Positions 43,789 through 55,547 of a stretch of 64,000 bases of DNA are shown piece by piece. This DNA comes from Allolobophora icterica (taxonomy: Eukaryota > Annelida > Clitellata > Crassiclitellata > Lumbricidae). The position numbers were made by a program, and so were the translations under genes. The notes below the pieces were generated by a model. The model worked only from the letters and a program-made list of their open reading frames with translations, made no database searches and was not told where the DNA came from. The stretch lies in the NCBI GenBank assembly GCA_963556255.1, contig OY744613.1:44960291-45024290 (forward strand), written 5' to 3'. How positions within the stretch are numbered: the stretch's first letter is position 1; the number at the start of each line of letters is the position of its first letter.

Positions 43789-45415
43789 TCAATTTCTGCC
43801 TTCCAACCAGCATCAGAGGCTGAAGTCTCCCATATGTTACAATCTCTTCCAAACAAGCAGTGCGAACTCGATCCTATACCTACCTCCTTACTGAAAGACT
43901 GTGCATCTATCCTTGTACCCATTATCACCAAAATTATCAACCTCTCCTTATCTACTGGCAATTTCCCCCTCCTTTTCAAACACTCTATAGTCACTCCACC
44001 CCTCAAGAAACCGTCATTGGATAAAGAAATCCTTTCCAACTACCGACCTGTTTCCAACCTGTCACTCATCTCTAAGCTAACTGAACGCATAGTCCTATCT
44101 CGAATCAATGAGTACCTGACTTCCAACTCACTTCTCAACCCACACCAGTCCGGTTTTACCAAACGCCACTCTACAGAAACCCTACTCACTTCACTATACA
44201 ATAAACTCGTTTCCGCCATCTCTCATCAACAGGTCTCCTGTCTCTGCCTTCTTGATATTCTGCAGCCTTTGATACCATTGACCACAACATCTTACTCCAA
44301 AGACTGTCAACCTGGTTCGGTTTTACTGACACTGCTCTCCTCTGGATTGAGTCATACCTCTCTTCCCGCTCGTTCTCTGTAAAAACGGAAACCTTATCCC
44401 AATCATGCCCTCTTACCTGTGGTGTTCCACAAGATTCTGTCCTTGGGCCCCTTCTGTTCATCCTCTACACTACTCCTCTTAGCTCACTCATTAAAGCATC
44501 CTCAGTTGATCATCACCTTTATGCTGATGACACACAGCTAGTCATCTCTTTCTCTCCAGACAGCTTCTCCCATTCCATAGATCATCTTCTCCATGTAGTT
44601 ACCAAAATCTCTTCCTGGATGTCATCAAATCTCTTGTGTCTAAACCCAGCTAAAACGGAATTCATCGTCACAGGCCTGCGCGATCAACTCAAGAAAATCC
44701 CAGATCCATCTATTACCCTCAACCTCGACTCTACCTCCACCAACACATTCACTGCAAACTCTCCTGTCCGCAACTTAGGCGTGATTTTTGACCAGCACCT
44801 CAGCTTCTCAGACCATATCACCCATCTCTCCCGCTCATGCTTCATGCACATCCGTGACCTTCGCAGAATTCGCCCAATGCTAGACTTCAAAACTGCTTCC
44901 ACAATACTTCTATAGTCCACGCAAAACTAGATTACTGCAATGCACTCTTCTTAAACATCGACATCATTCAAATAAACCGCCTTCAAGCCATTCAAAATGC
45001 ACTTGCCCGTGCTGTGACCAAAACCCCCAAGCACCAACACATCACCCCTGTCCTCAAATCTCTCCACTGGCTTAAAATACCCGAAAAAATAGAATATAAA
45101 GTCATATCACTCACCTACAATACACTCCAATCTTCCCAGCCCTCCTATATCCGACAGCTGTTCACGGTCCAACCACTCCGCTCAACCCGCTCCTCTTCTG
45201 CCCTAACACTGCTCCGCCCTTCTGTCACCTCATCACTAAAATTTGCAAATCGCTTAATAGCCATAGCTGTTCCACCCCTCTGGAACAAACTCCCACCAGT
45301 ACTGCGAGAACTTTCAGATCCATCCTACGAACTCACCAAAACCTCACCACTTGCTATATCTCCACAGGTCTTTCACTCAAAACACTGCTCTTTCACAAAT
45401 CCTATCCCGAATCGG
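43789..45415 (+). pseudogene. LINE reverse transcriptase and C-terminal domain, frameshifted
   Basis: RT motifs across three frames: CELDPIPTSLLKD, NYRPVSNLSLISKLTER, HQSGFTKRHSTE, then after a one-base loss near 44258 AAFDTIDHNILL, TCGVPQ-SVLGPLLF, YADDTQL (44520-44540), CLNPAKTEF and NLGVIFD. After another shift near 44915, KLDYCNAL, PVLKSLHWLKIP and FANRLIAIAVPPLWNKLP. The coding region continues past the MITE into 46180-46240 (SSSVYIPRRLN-like). Confidence 0.8.
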
Positions 45416-46171
45416 GGAACGGACATTATCCCCCCGGACATTATCCCCCCGGACAGAATCCCCCCGATTTTAGCTAGGACATTATCCCCCCGGACAAAAT
45501 CCCCCCTCTGTGTAATAAGCCTATTTCTACGTATGAGTGCATGTACGTATGTATTTATGTATGTATGCATGTATGTATTTATGTATCGATGGATGGTTGT
45601 ATGTACGTATGAGTGCATGTATGTATGTATTTATGTATGTATGCATGTATGTATGTATCTATGTATGGATGGATGGTTGTATGTACGTATGAGTGTATGT
45701 AAATATGGGTTTATGTATGTATGTATTTATGTATGTATATATGTATGCATATTTGTATATATGTAGGTATATATGTATGTGTGTATATATGTATGTATGT
45801 ACGTATATATGTATGTATGCATAGATGTATGTATGTATATATGCATGTATATATGTATATATGTAGGTATATTATGCATGTATGTATATATGTTTGTATG
45901 TATATATGTATATTATGCATGTATGTATATATGTTTGTATGTATATAGGTATATTATGCATGTTTGTATATAATATTATGTTTGTGTATATATGTATATT
46001 ATGCATGTATGTATATATGTTTGTTTGATATATATGTGTGAAATATAGGTTATTATTTCCTAGCCTGGGGGATTACGTCCTACCCCAGGGGGATTCTGTC
46101 CGGGGGGATAATGTCCGGGGGGATAATGTCCGGGGGGGATAATGTCCGGGGGGGGATAATGTCCTACACTC
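45414..46171. mobile_element. MITE with GGACATTATCCCCC arrays, inserted in the LINE
   Basis: An 8-bp direct repeat CCCGAATC flanks it (45406-45413, 46172-46179), and the LINE C-terminal frame is continuous if it is removed. Left end: about five copies of GGACATTATCCCCC or variants (GGACAGAATCC, GGACAAAATCC). Right end: a mirror-image array of GGGGGGATAATGTCC. The interior is ~530 bp of TATG/TATATG microsatellite. No coding capacity. Confidence 0.8.
45530..46040 (+). repeat. (TATG)n microsatellite inside the MITE
   Basis: ATGTATGT and TATATGTA repeats with three nearly identical ~56-bp higher-order units (TATTATGCATGTATGTATAT, 45871-46010). Tyr/Met/Cys/Val-rich ORFs here are artefacts. Confidence 0.9.
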
Positions 46172-46418
46172 CCCGAATCCTCTTCCTCTGTCTACATTCC
46201 TCGCCGTCTAAACCCTAAACACCACCCACCTTAGCCGTCCTACTGTCTTCCTGACCGACTCCTTTGGATCTTGACCTGGAACCGATTCGACCCCCCCCCG
46301 CCTATCGATTTTGATTTGTCTAAGCGCCTGTGAATAAGCTGGGTCCCGCGACTTCGCTTTTTTGGGCGCTGTAGAAATCCGGAGATTACGATTACGATTA
46401 CGATTAGAGGAGATATGA

Positions 46419-47843
46419 TCAACATAGGTCAACATACAAATTATCTGGCGGAGCATCACCATGGTTGTAACAATGCTCCAGAAATTCTTTCTCTGTTTCA
46501 AACATTTCGTCACAAATTCCACATCCAACAGGTCTTGCTCTAAAACAGTCAGAATCGTCAGCACAGATTAATTTCTTTGAAGAAAGTCCCTCGATTTCCA
46601 GAGTCTCTTTTGACATATCTTTACTTCTTTCAGTATTGGGAGCTGGTAAAACCTCGGTCCTAGAGAAAACCTTGCTCCTTTCAGAATGACTAATGTCGAT
46701 GTTTCTCTGCATATCGCTCCCATCGTCAATGTCCTCTACGCTAGTGTGATGCCTTAGACGTTTGGTCTGAGATTGTTTACTTTTAAATGGTGTTCGAGGT
46801 GACTGGCAAATGTACAGCTTTTCCGAAACATGTGATTTCCCGTGTAGATTCAGATGGCTCTTAGTTGTAAATGACTTCTGGCATATAAGGCATATGTACG
46901 GTTTTTCGCCAGTATGCATTTTTTGATGCGTCTTCAGAAAACTTGAATGAGTAAACGTTTTCTGACATAATTGACATATGTACGGCTTTTCTCCAGTGTG
47001 CACTCTATGGTGAGTCTTCAGGTTACCTAACCGTGAAAATGCCTTCTGACATATTTGGCAGTTATACGCTCTTTCCCCTGTATGGGTTCTCATGTGCCTT
47101 TTCAAAGACCCGGCATGAGAAAACGATTTCTGACAAAAATGGCATTTGTATGGCTTTTCTCCAGTATGGGTTCTCATGTGGCTTTTCAAGGACCCAACTT
47201 CAGCAAATGATTTCTGACATAACTGGCATTTGTATGGCTTTTCTCCAGTATGGATTCTCATGTGACGCTTCAGATGAGCAGATTGTGTAAATGATTGCTG
47301 GCATAAGTGGCAATTAAATGGTTTTTCTCCAGTATGCATTCTCATGTGACGCTTCAAATGACCAGATTCTATAAATAATTGCTGGCATAAATGGCAATGA
47401 AATGGTTTTTCTCCAGTATGCATTCTCATGTGAGCCTTCAGCTTACCAGGCTCTGAAAATGTCTTCTGACATATTTGGCATTTATTTGGTTTTTCACCTG
47501 TATGGGTTCTCATGTGGCTCTTCAAGGACCCAGTGTAAGAAAATGATTTCTTACATAACTGGCATTTGTATGGCTTTTCTCCAGTATGGGTTCTCTTGTG
47601 GCTTTTCAACGACCCAGCTCCAGCAAATGATTTCTGACATAACTGGCATTTGTACGGCTTTTCGCCAGTATGGGTTCTCATGTGACAATTCAGATTACCA
47701 CCATTGGAAAATGATTTCTGACATAACTGGCATTTGTATGGCTTTTCTCCAGTATGGATTCTCATGTGACGCTTCAGATGAGCAGATTGTGCAAATGATT
47801 GCTGGCATAAATAGCAATCAAACGGCTTTTCTCTGGTATACAT
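46419..47843 (-). CDS. C2H2 zinc-finger protein, unit D (474 aa, 12 fingers plus tail finger)
   Basis: Intact minus frame, ATG at 47841-47843 ([13 protein letters not shown]). The frame is open for at least 11 codons further upstream from a TTG, which is unlikely to be used. Twelve canonical fingers, about half the number in B and E, then the CQSPRTPF decayed finger, hydrophilic linker, and terminal CGICDEMF...HCYNH finger, ending YVDLC. The finger set missing here ([22 protein letters not shown]) is present in all other units, so fingers were lost by internal deletion. A LINE has inserted within 15 bp of the stop codon (46406), so the 3' UTR and polyadenylation are probably altered. Likely nuclear DNA-binding protein (family inference). 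Confidence 0.88.
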   Translation of the reverse strand: MYTREKPFDCYLCQQSFAQSAHLKRHMRIHTGEKPYKCQLCQKSFSNGGNLNCHMRTHTGEKPYKCQLCQKSFAGAGSLKSHKRTHTGEKPYKCQLCKKSFSYTGSLKSHMRTHTGEKPNKCQICQKTFSEPGKLKAHMRMHTGEKPFHCHLCQQLFIESGHLKRHMRMHTGEKPFNCHLCQQSFTQSAHLKRHMRIHTGEKPYKCQLCQKSFAEVGSLKSHMRTHTGEKPYKCHFCQKSFSHAGSLKRHMRTHTGERAYNCQICQKAFSRLGNLKTHHRVHTGEKPYICQLCQKTFTHSSFLKTHQKMHTGEKPYICLICQKSFTTKSHLNLHGKSHVSEKLYICQSPRTPFKSKQSQTKRLRHHTSVEDIDDGSDMQRNIDISHSERSKVFSRTEVLPAPNTERSKDMSKETLEIEGLSSKKLICADDSDCFRARPVGCGICDEMFETEKEFLEHCYNHGDAPPDNLYVDLC

Positions 47844-48448
47844 TCTAATGAAAGTCCTCAACTGACAAGACTGCAAATGTTTACTGGTATAATAAGCACT
47901 TATAGATCTTTTGCCTATGATTCCTTAAGGTTTCATCACAACATTGCACAAATTACTTCCGACTTAACTGGAACCAGTAGTTTTTCTCATGTCAGATGCA
48001 AATTGGAATTTCTGCAGATTAGTTTCACAGTTAAGTAAATGGTCTGTACAAATGCTTTCTGATCTGAAATGATAAATGTTGAACTTTCAGATGTTATTGA
48101 CTTTGGATGACGTCGGAAAAATAGAATTTCCTGTAAGTGTGTGACTTAACAAGAGTATGCATCTGCTGATGATCCAATTATGATTCATTTCACCTGTTCA
48201 ACAGGCAATACAATAAGGCAATACAATATGAAATGGATCAACAGAGCCAATCTTTGAGAAGTTAACATTTCACATTGGAGTAAACTTGAAGAAGGCATAA
48301 AACTACAGATTCACAGGCTGGAAGAAAAGTGGAAGACAGGAGAGGCATAGGAGTGCTACAAGGCACTGAATTTCAATTGTACGTAAAGGCAGCGATGAAG
48401 TCATTTGAGTCTGGAATGGACTGGAGTAAGAATCTAAGGACTTAAAAG
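47844..48448. other. Shortened upstream spacer, unit D
   Basis: Same as other units but with a ~600-bp deletion near 48235 relative to unit C (32600-33205). No gene. Confidence 0.55.
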
Positions 48449-48520
<72 letters not shown>

Positions 48521-49776
48521 ATTATTATTATTATTATTATTAATAATATTCTTTATTGAAAAACCAAAAGCGAACCGCACATTGGTGAACAAGTATAGAA
48601 AAAATATAAAACATAGGAGTAATAAGAAGATAATAATATTTGAAAAAAGGAGAGTAAATTTAGCAAAAATTAAACTATTACTAGTTTAATAACACTACAT
48701 CAAAAGCATCATAATAGTAGAGAAATTTAAAACTAACTATTCTTTAAAATTCCTGGCAGTTTTACTAATTAAACAACATCAAAAAGCATCCTAATAATAA
48801 AGCTTTTTCTAACCAGATTATCAGAATGGGGTAAAGTAAGATTGTGGCCTCTGGGGCGCAAGAGATATCCTGCTAATTTAATTTGAGGCAATAACACGTG
48901 AAGGACATGACCATTAAAGCTTCTTTTGGCTAAGAAGAGACGGGTATCAGCTAGTTGACAGAGTTGAGCATAGGAAGGGTTATCTTCAGGTAAGTAATGT
49001 CCTCTTATTAGTTTTCTTATGATTGAAGATAGTTTATCCCGATCACTTTGAGTAGTAAAACCCCACCAGGCAGGAGAAGCATAAAGTATTCTAGAGAGGA
49101 TTGTTGCTCTAACCACATCATAAAGACAAGGTCCTCGTAGACCATGAGCTACTAAAGTTCGAAGAGCATATATGGAGCAGCGAGCCTGACTACAAATTCG
49201 GTTAACATGATTAGAAATGTTTACATTGTCAGATATAGTTACTCCTAAGATGGATAAATTGGAAACTCTAAGGAGTCCAGGTGTGGATAAAGGAGCGTTT
49301 ATATTAGTAAACTTCCCTCTGCGTCTGTGTAAAATCATTTGAAACGTTTTACTGTGATTTAATTTCAGGTTACAAGTTTTTGCCCAAGACTCAACGTGCA
49401 CTAATTCAGAGGAGATGGATGAACTGTTAGAGGAAGGTATTAAGAGATAGCAATCATCAGCGTACTTAATAAGAATTACTCCTATATATTTTCAGGATGT
49501 ACAGTTTTAAGGCTTGAAATGGAGACAATGAAATGTATAGGACCTGAACTAGAGCCTTGAACTATGCTAGTATTAATTTTGATTAAAGTACATAATTCAT
49601 CCTGGAATTTAGTACAATGTTGTCGACCTTTTAAGAAATTAATTGACCAATTATAGACATTATCTGGGATTGGCAAACACGTGTGAGATTCTGCTAAATG
49701 ATTATGACTTATGGAATCAAATGCCTTGGAGAAATCTAAAGCGATCAAGTGAACATACTGGTTGGAGCTTAGCATA
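48449..49776 (-). mobile_element. 5'-truncated LINE with (ATT)n tail
   Basis: Minus strand, inserted between CTTAAAAG and TTAAATAGATTATG, which are contiguous in units A and B. Coding remnants: HLIALDFSKAFDSISHNHL, TSIVQGSSSGPIHF, KYADDCYLLIPSS (YADD near 49455-49466), NLKLNHSKTFQMILHRR, LGVTISDNVNISNHV, SRILYASPAWWGF. The style (SILGVTISD, ASPAWWGF) fits Jockey/Crack/Daphne-type elements rather than the CR1-like ones nearby. It ends GAATATTATTAATAATAAT and (ATT)n (plus 48449-48545). Confidence 0.8.
48769..49401 (-). pseudogene. LINE reverse transcriptase C-terminal fragment
   Basis: 210-codon open frame from HVESWAKTCNLKLN to RMLFDVV; it covers the post-YADD palm/thumb and C-terminal region. 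The YADD itself lies just upstream in the same element. Truncated at the 5' end, so not functional. Confidence 0.75.
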
Positions 49777-51880
49777 TTAAATAGATTATGTAAAGAGATC
49801 TTCAAGAGAAGAAGGCAGATGTAAAACAAGTTGGGAGTCCATGTATTCTTCACTGGCAGGCAATGAATCCGATTCAGCAAAGTGCAGCAAAGAAATCGAT
49901 GAAGATTCTTTGATAGAAAAGGCAACCTGTAGTTTATAAATAAAAAAGGCTAAGAGGCTGACTTTTTACAAATAATCAAATCAATGATGTGTGCATGAAA
50001 TGTGACAAGTTCTAGGGCAGCTATAGTAAAAAAAAGTAAACAAATAGCAGAAACTGTTGCACACAAAATTTTCTAATGCTCAGCTGCCTTTTCTAAATGG
50101 TCATGATGTTTAATTTTACTGAAAGTGTGGCAAATTATGTTTGTTATTCATATATTTACTAAATTGTTACAATATTCATCAAGTGTTCCTTCTTGAATTT
50201 TCCATGTCAGCATGACAGTGTGTCTGAAGTAGAGCGATAGGCTGCCCACAAAGTGAATGTTTTCATTAAATGACACTTTTGATATTTCTGCTATGCCTTG
50301 GCAAATGGGGTTTCAAATTTCATGTTGATGTCTTTGTGATATTTTGAACATGAAGGCCAACATTATGATTAGCCCGGTCAGTGGAACCTTAAGGCCTGGG
50401 TACCCGACCAAAGTGTTTCACCCTGGTTTTGAAGAATGGAGCTGAAACCCAGAAAACAAACGAAAATGATTATTTTTGACAAAGTTCTGTGTTAGTTGTG
50501 GACTCTTACCTTAATAATGCACAGAAGCTGTCTTTGCCGAGTGAAGCCAAGGGGTAGGGAGTATAGGGTTACAGTAAACAGTTACCAGGCAATAAAGGGC
50601 ATAACATAACTTTCTTTAGTCTCTGGTAGTCTGTAGAAAGTAGTGCACCTTTATACTGGTGAGCTGAACAATATTTTGGCCTCTTGGGTAAATAATTTTG
50701 AATTAGGCATTTGAGCATACAATGACCGACGTGCAACCCCTAGAATGGTTGAGGGGTAATTATCACTAAGATATTTAGTATGCAACACGGTTCGTGTACA
50801 TACCTTTCCTAGTTTTTATTTCAGACTGCCTTCAATTTTATTAAATTACGTTGTTTTGTAAGATACAAAGAAATTTAGTAGTCGGACATTATGTCCACAA
50901 AGATTTGCTCTGTAGATTATTTACCTCACATGTGATTTGCATTTTGTCAAATAAGTATTAATGAATTTACTTTGTTAGACACAATGAAGTTTCCCAGTCA
51001 CCCAATATGTAATCAGAAATGATGTGTCTTTCTGGCAGCAGACTGTAATGAATCTTGGTTTGTGCAATTTTTAAACCACAGCATTGTGAATTATATTACC
51101 AGACTGCATTTTTATATATAAATTCTAACATTATTTAATATTGGGTAATTGTCAATATTTACATGAGGAAATTCACCTAAAATTTATTAAAATCTCATGT
51201 AATAAGTTATTCGCAGCTCATGATATGACGAGACTGATGAACAGTTACTTCATCCAGTTGGATAAGAAGATGATTGTGACATATTTTGAATATCAATTGT
51301 CAAGGCATGTTCCAAATATCAAGTGTCTCGTTTTACTGACAACAATCACTTTAAACACAACTTCAGAGCCATGCTAACGTGGAAAATGCAAGAAATGAAC
51401 AATTCACCAAAATTAAAATACAAAATACAAATACATATTTGAATAGCACACATTTGCCATAGTTTACATAAAGAAAACGCCAAGGTCCATTAACAGAAGG
51501 CTGTTGAGCATTAGCAAATTTTGTGTCTGGAATAAAATCTAGTTTTGCACTTATTAGTATAATCTACACTACATTTATCACATTTAATCCTAAAGATTTT
51601 CAATTTATATGTCAAACTTTGAACCTCCTAAGTTTCTTGATTGTAATAGTACAGATCGGTAGACAAACATCCCAGAAACAACAATTTGCCTTGACAGAAA
51701 CATTTGCCATTTGCCTTTTTTCATATGCAATATGGGAAAAGATCAGAAAGATACGAGACCCCTGTAGAAGCATTATTAAGCAATGAAACCTCTGTCCGAG
51801 CTTATCTACTCTCACGCTGTTTAGAACTACCAAAACAATCTCTCGAGAACTAGATAACCAAACAGTAAAATAAACAGCAA
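49777..51880. other. Duplicated upstream spacer, unit D (with internal deletion)
   Basis: Collinear with unit B 23900-26640, but at about 50768 it jumps from TTATCACTAA to GATATTTAGTATGC, skipping the ~700 bp at 24870-25550 of unit B. No gene. Confidence 0.6.
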
Positions 51881-52280
51881 AGCTGGTTTTATACTATAGC
51901 CAAATGAAATCGGTTCCGACTTTACCCGACTTGCTTACAAAGACATAAATGCCAACATCAACAAGACATCCAATATTAATGCACTCAAACAGTGGTACGT
52001 CACCTTGTCATTGACGTAAGTTTTTCTGTACAGATAGTTCAGGCCACTGTAAATACAAATTATTTCTACATAAATTTGCAAAATCATACCACATTTAGCA
52101 TTAGAATACATTTTATGCGCAGGGGCGCATTTTGCCTTCGAATACACAAAATGGTGAGCGATTGAAAATCTGCTTAACTGAAACTAAACGTAAGATTTCT
52201 ATACTAGTTTGTTCTGCTATCTGGCGAATATATTAAGAGTTTAATATGTTCCACAGACAACACGGTATCATTTCGACCAA
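51881..52280 (-). promoter_or_regulatory. Conserved upstream block (candidate promoter), unit D
   Basis: TATAAAA on the minus strand at 51887-51893, donor-like GTGAGAG (plus CTCTCACGCTG near 51810) and GTCATTGACGTAAG near 52008, all intact, in front of the intact unit D gene. Confidence 0.3.
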
Positions 52281-52871
52281 AAAGATGAGAAAAATTTCCA
52301 TCAATTTGTGTAACATCAAAATATCCAGGTTTGGACGAGTTGAATCACAAGAGTAGACCTCGGTAGGCCTATTTAATGGGTTGTTCCGAATGTCACCAAA
52401 TTTTACCTGGCGATAGGCCTACGTGGCACCGAAATAGTCAAACGCGCCTATTCCCGATTCCTGCAAACGATCCAAAGATTTTCTGCACACTTTTAAATAT
52501 TCTATAAAATCCAGTTCAAACGACCAATCTACCCATATTGACACATACGTGACGCCAACAATTCTTGTTAATTACCGGTTTTAACCGTAAGCCTAAAACT
52601 GAGTGAAATATGAGACAAATTTTACAGCTGAATTAGGCTATAGGCCTACAGCCAATGCAATGGGAATGTTACCTCTTGACATTTAGAAATCTCTGACATG
52701 GCAGAATTTTCAAGAAATTTAACTCATAATAGGCCCCTAGCAGATTAGTAAATCTCTATGATAATAATGATGGCTATAAGCTTAATGATGATGGCGACGA
52801 TGATGAAAACGACAATGATGACCACCATGATTATGTCGATGGTGATGTTGATGTTGGAGATGATTATAATG

Positions 52872-53512
52872 TAATTGTAATTGTAATTGTAACCGAAAAC
52901 TTATATAGCGCCACTCAAATCAGCGGCGCTTTCAACCCGCAACAATGCCGGCACCGGCAAACAGGACAGTTTTCAGGCGTCTACGAAACTGGAGAGGGGA
53001 GAGGGCAAGAAGCTCTTGGCGGAGAAACAAGGGGAGACAGTTCCAAGCAGAGGGGCCAACATAGGCGAAACTTCTGGATTGTGCCGTGGAAGATCGCATG
53101 CGAGGGACAACCATAAGGCCGCGAGCCGAAGATCGCAAGGAAGCCCTCGCAGGCAAGGAAGAAACTGGGATGCAAAAATTCATTAGGTAAGAAGGAGCAG
53201 AGGCAGTAAGGCAGTTGCGCATGAGAGTGAGGGTTTTAAACTGAATTCGCTGTTGAGCAGGGAGCCAGTGGAGGGAATCACGGATAAAGGCAGAAATGTG
53301 GGCAAACTTAGGAATGTCACCTATAAGCCGAGCAGCAGCATTAAGGATAGTCTGGAGTTTGTGCATATTGGAGGAGGAAAGGCCAATGTACACAGCATTG
53401 CCAAAGTCTACCCTAGTGCAGATCAGAGCATGGACCAGTGTAGTAACAGCATGAAATGAAAGAGACTTGCGGATGGAACGGAGCTGGCGTAGATGATAAA
53501 AGCAAGATCTGG
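52872..53512 (-). mobile_element. 5'-truncated CR1/L2-like LINE in the GAT microsatellite
   Basis: Minus strand reads RSCFYHLRQLRSIRKSLSF, HALICTRVDFGNAVY, DSLHWLPAQQRIQFK and GPSAWNCLPLFLRQ, the CR1/L2 C-terminal domain. The 3' end is ATATAGCGCCACT-type sequence (plus) then a (TTACAA)n tail. A 6-bp duplication ATAATG (52866-52871, 53513-53518) flanks it, and 38478-38483 shows the precise empty site. Confidence 0.88.
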
Positions 53513-53518
53513 ATAATG

Positions 53519-55547
53519 ACGATGTTGACGACGACGATGTTGATGATGGCAATTATGACACGGAGGATTAGTGTGATTACGATGGGATAGGTTCCAATTA
53601 GGCCTACTTGCGATTTCTTTCTCTGACAGTCGACATAATTATGACGCTAATACTAAATCTTGTGATTTATTTCCAGTCACTAGATTACTTGCGATTTTTT
53701 AACTTGAACACTCTCTAAAACTTTAATGACGAACTGCATTGGTTTCCCAGCCATTTTAGTACACTATCGTCGTAAAAGTGTTAACACTGTCGATTGTTTG
53801 TGACGTTAAATTACTTTACAAACTGCAGCAAGGGTACAATACCACGTTATCATAATAGCCTTTTTGCGTAGGACTTTCACATTGGCCAATAGAAATAATA
53901 CACCTCAGCTAATCGAGCCAAAATGTAAAATAATTCCAGAAACGCAAAGCAATTACGTGATCAACAGCTCCTACAGTAAGTTTTGCCCTACAACAACAGC
54001 CAGTTTCATGAAATTTAAAAGAGCTCTCAACTTTGAATACAAACTTGATAATTGTTTCCTTTAACTCAACATTATTAGGCCAGAAATCAAGGTCCCGTCG
54101 CTTTGTAACTTGCCACAGAAGACTTAGAGCCTTTCATGTTATAGCCGAATTCGATAGATGGCGAAAAGGAACAGAAACCGTTATACGTTGTCTATTATTG
54201 GGGAGTGGTATAAAAAAGAGAAAAGCTGCTTATTGTGCATAATTTTTAGCGTCTCCGTGCATTCTTTCGAGATCTTTTGCTGCTTTTTTTTAGCTCCAAG
54301 CTTCACTCTGTGTAGAATCGTGTTATACGACTGTTGGCGGAGAGTTACTGTAGATCGAATGACGCAAATTTATGGTTCAACCTGGGACTAATATTAGTCC
54401 CAGGTCCAACCGTAGTTTAGGTTTGTAAATTACGCACTGGCATTGAAACTTTATACTACAAAAAATAATAATCATCGTTTATCCAACTTCTAGTTTCAGT
54501 TATATGTTTATCGATCATCCAGCTGCTAGTTTGAGTTATGTATTCATCGACCATATTTTTTAAACGTTACAACAGTGAGGACTTCATAGAATTAACAATA
54601 TAATTTCATCGCATTCAGCTTAAATCTATAATTCAAAAGCTCAGTTTCAAAATGGCGTCACCCCAAAAACTAGTCAACAGACAGCGATAGGAGTCGACGT
54701 ACTGAGTAATTATTTATACTGTGGTTTAACCGCAAATAGCAAGCATTGCCCAACACAACTGTTGTTCCGCTACCTAAATAATCAGAATGAATTGATTCCA
54801 AGCAAAATGGAAATAGATAAGCCAGCCACCGCCTTTGAAGGTACTTGGTACAGGAGCTAAAGAAACCATGTGAATATAATTTACGATATCAGATGTCATA
54901 GAACTGAGATTACAAATTATTGAAGCCTAATATTTCTGCTGAAAAAATCCATAGTAAATTAAGACACAATATTAAGTCAACAAATATGTATGCACAACAA
55001 TCTAATGCACAATGTCTAAAAGAAGCGAGACGAATGACCATTAATAATCTAGGTACAACACATAATAAGTTTTTAATAATCTACAATGAGGATCAGAATC
55101 TTAACGGAAATTTTGGTCCAATGCACAAAAAAATCATTATACATGAACTATAATATTATATTATAATAAAAGCAGTATAGACCAGGATTACTAATTAAAA
55201 TTGATTTGCAACAATTCTGTTAAAACAGAAAATCTATAGTAAATTATGATGCACAATTAAATGTTTCCATAAAACATCGAGGAGATGTACTTAATGTAAG
55301 CCTGATGGAAGAAAATCTTTCTGCGTCGATGATTTATAGGCCCACATCTGAGGAAATAATTTGCCTATCCACTGAGTGTTCTTGTTTCCAATGACTTGTT
55401 CGCAATCCATGTTAAAGCTGTCTTTAATCACAAACAGCAACGTGATCGACATCCGAAATACACCCAAAATTAATTTGTACAAAAACAGAGCCTTCGATAG
55501 TAGTGCTTGGTGTGAATCCTTTGTACGCGTTCATATTGGAGAAGTGA
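53519..55547. other. Duplicated 3' flank of ZNF unit E
   Basis: No gene. Nearly identical to 38500-39480, then deleted across the 36-bp repeats and the left half of the MITE (joined near 54553). The palindrome lies near 54383-54402. Confidence 0.6.

Larger units (their letters stand above)
41747..46406 (+). mobile_element. CR1/L2/Rex-like LINE, near full length, inactivated
   Basis: Order: N-terminal segment with a 2A-like peptide, APE endonuclease, reverse transcriptase (YADD at 44520-44531), C-terminal domain (HWLKIPEKIEYK, WNKLPP), 3' UTR ending GGCGCTGTAGAAATCC and (ATTACG)n. Lesions: frame change in the Ala/Pro-rich stretch 42320-42470, stop at 43786-43788, one-base deletion near 44258, frame change near 44915, and a MITE at 45414-46171. 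It is inserted in the 3' flank of ZNF unit D, whose sequence resumes at GAGGAGATATGATC. A short duplication TAGAG (41131-41135, 46405-46409) may bound the whole head-to-head pair. Confidence 0.85.

Noticed and set aside
45530..46040. Tyr/Met/Cys/Val-rich ORFs
   Set aside because: Translation of the TATG microsatellite.
46419..47876. Upstream start reading [10 protein letters not shown] in units C and D
   Set aside because: That start is a TTG codon. In a eukaryote the ATG at MYTREK is the sensible start, so I used it.
51935..52147. Small minus ORF reading YSKAKCAPAHK, repeated at 26690-26902 and 37540-37743
   Set aside because: It starts with a non-ATG codon, is broken in units A and E, and lies inside the conserved noncoding block. 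Conservation follows from the duplication.
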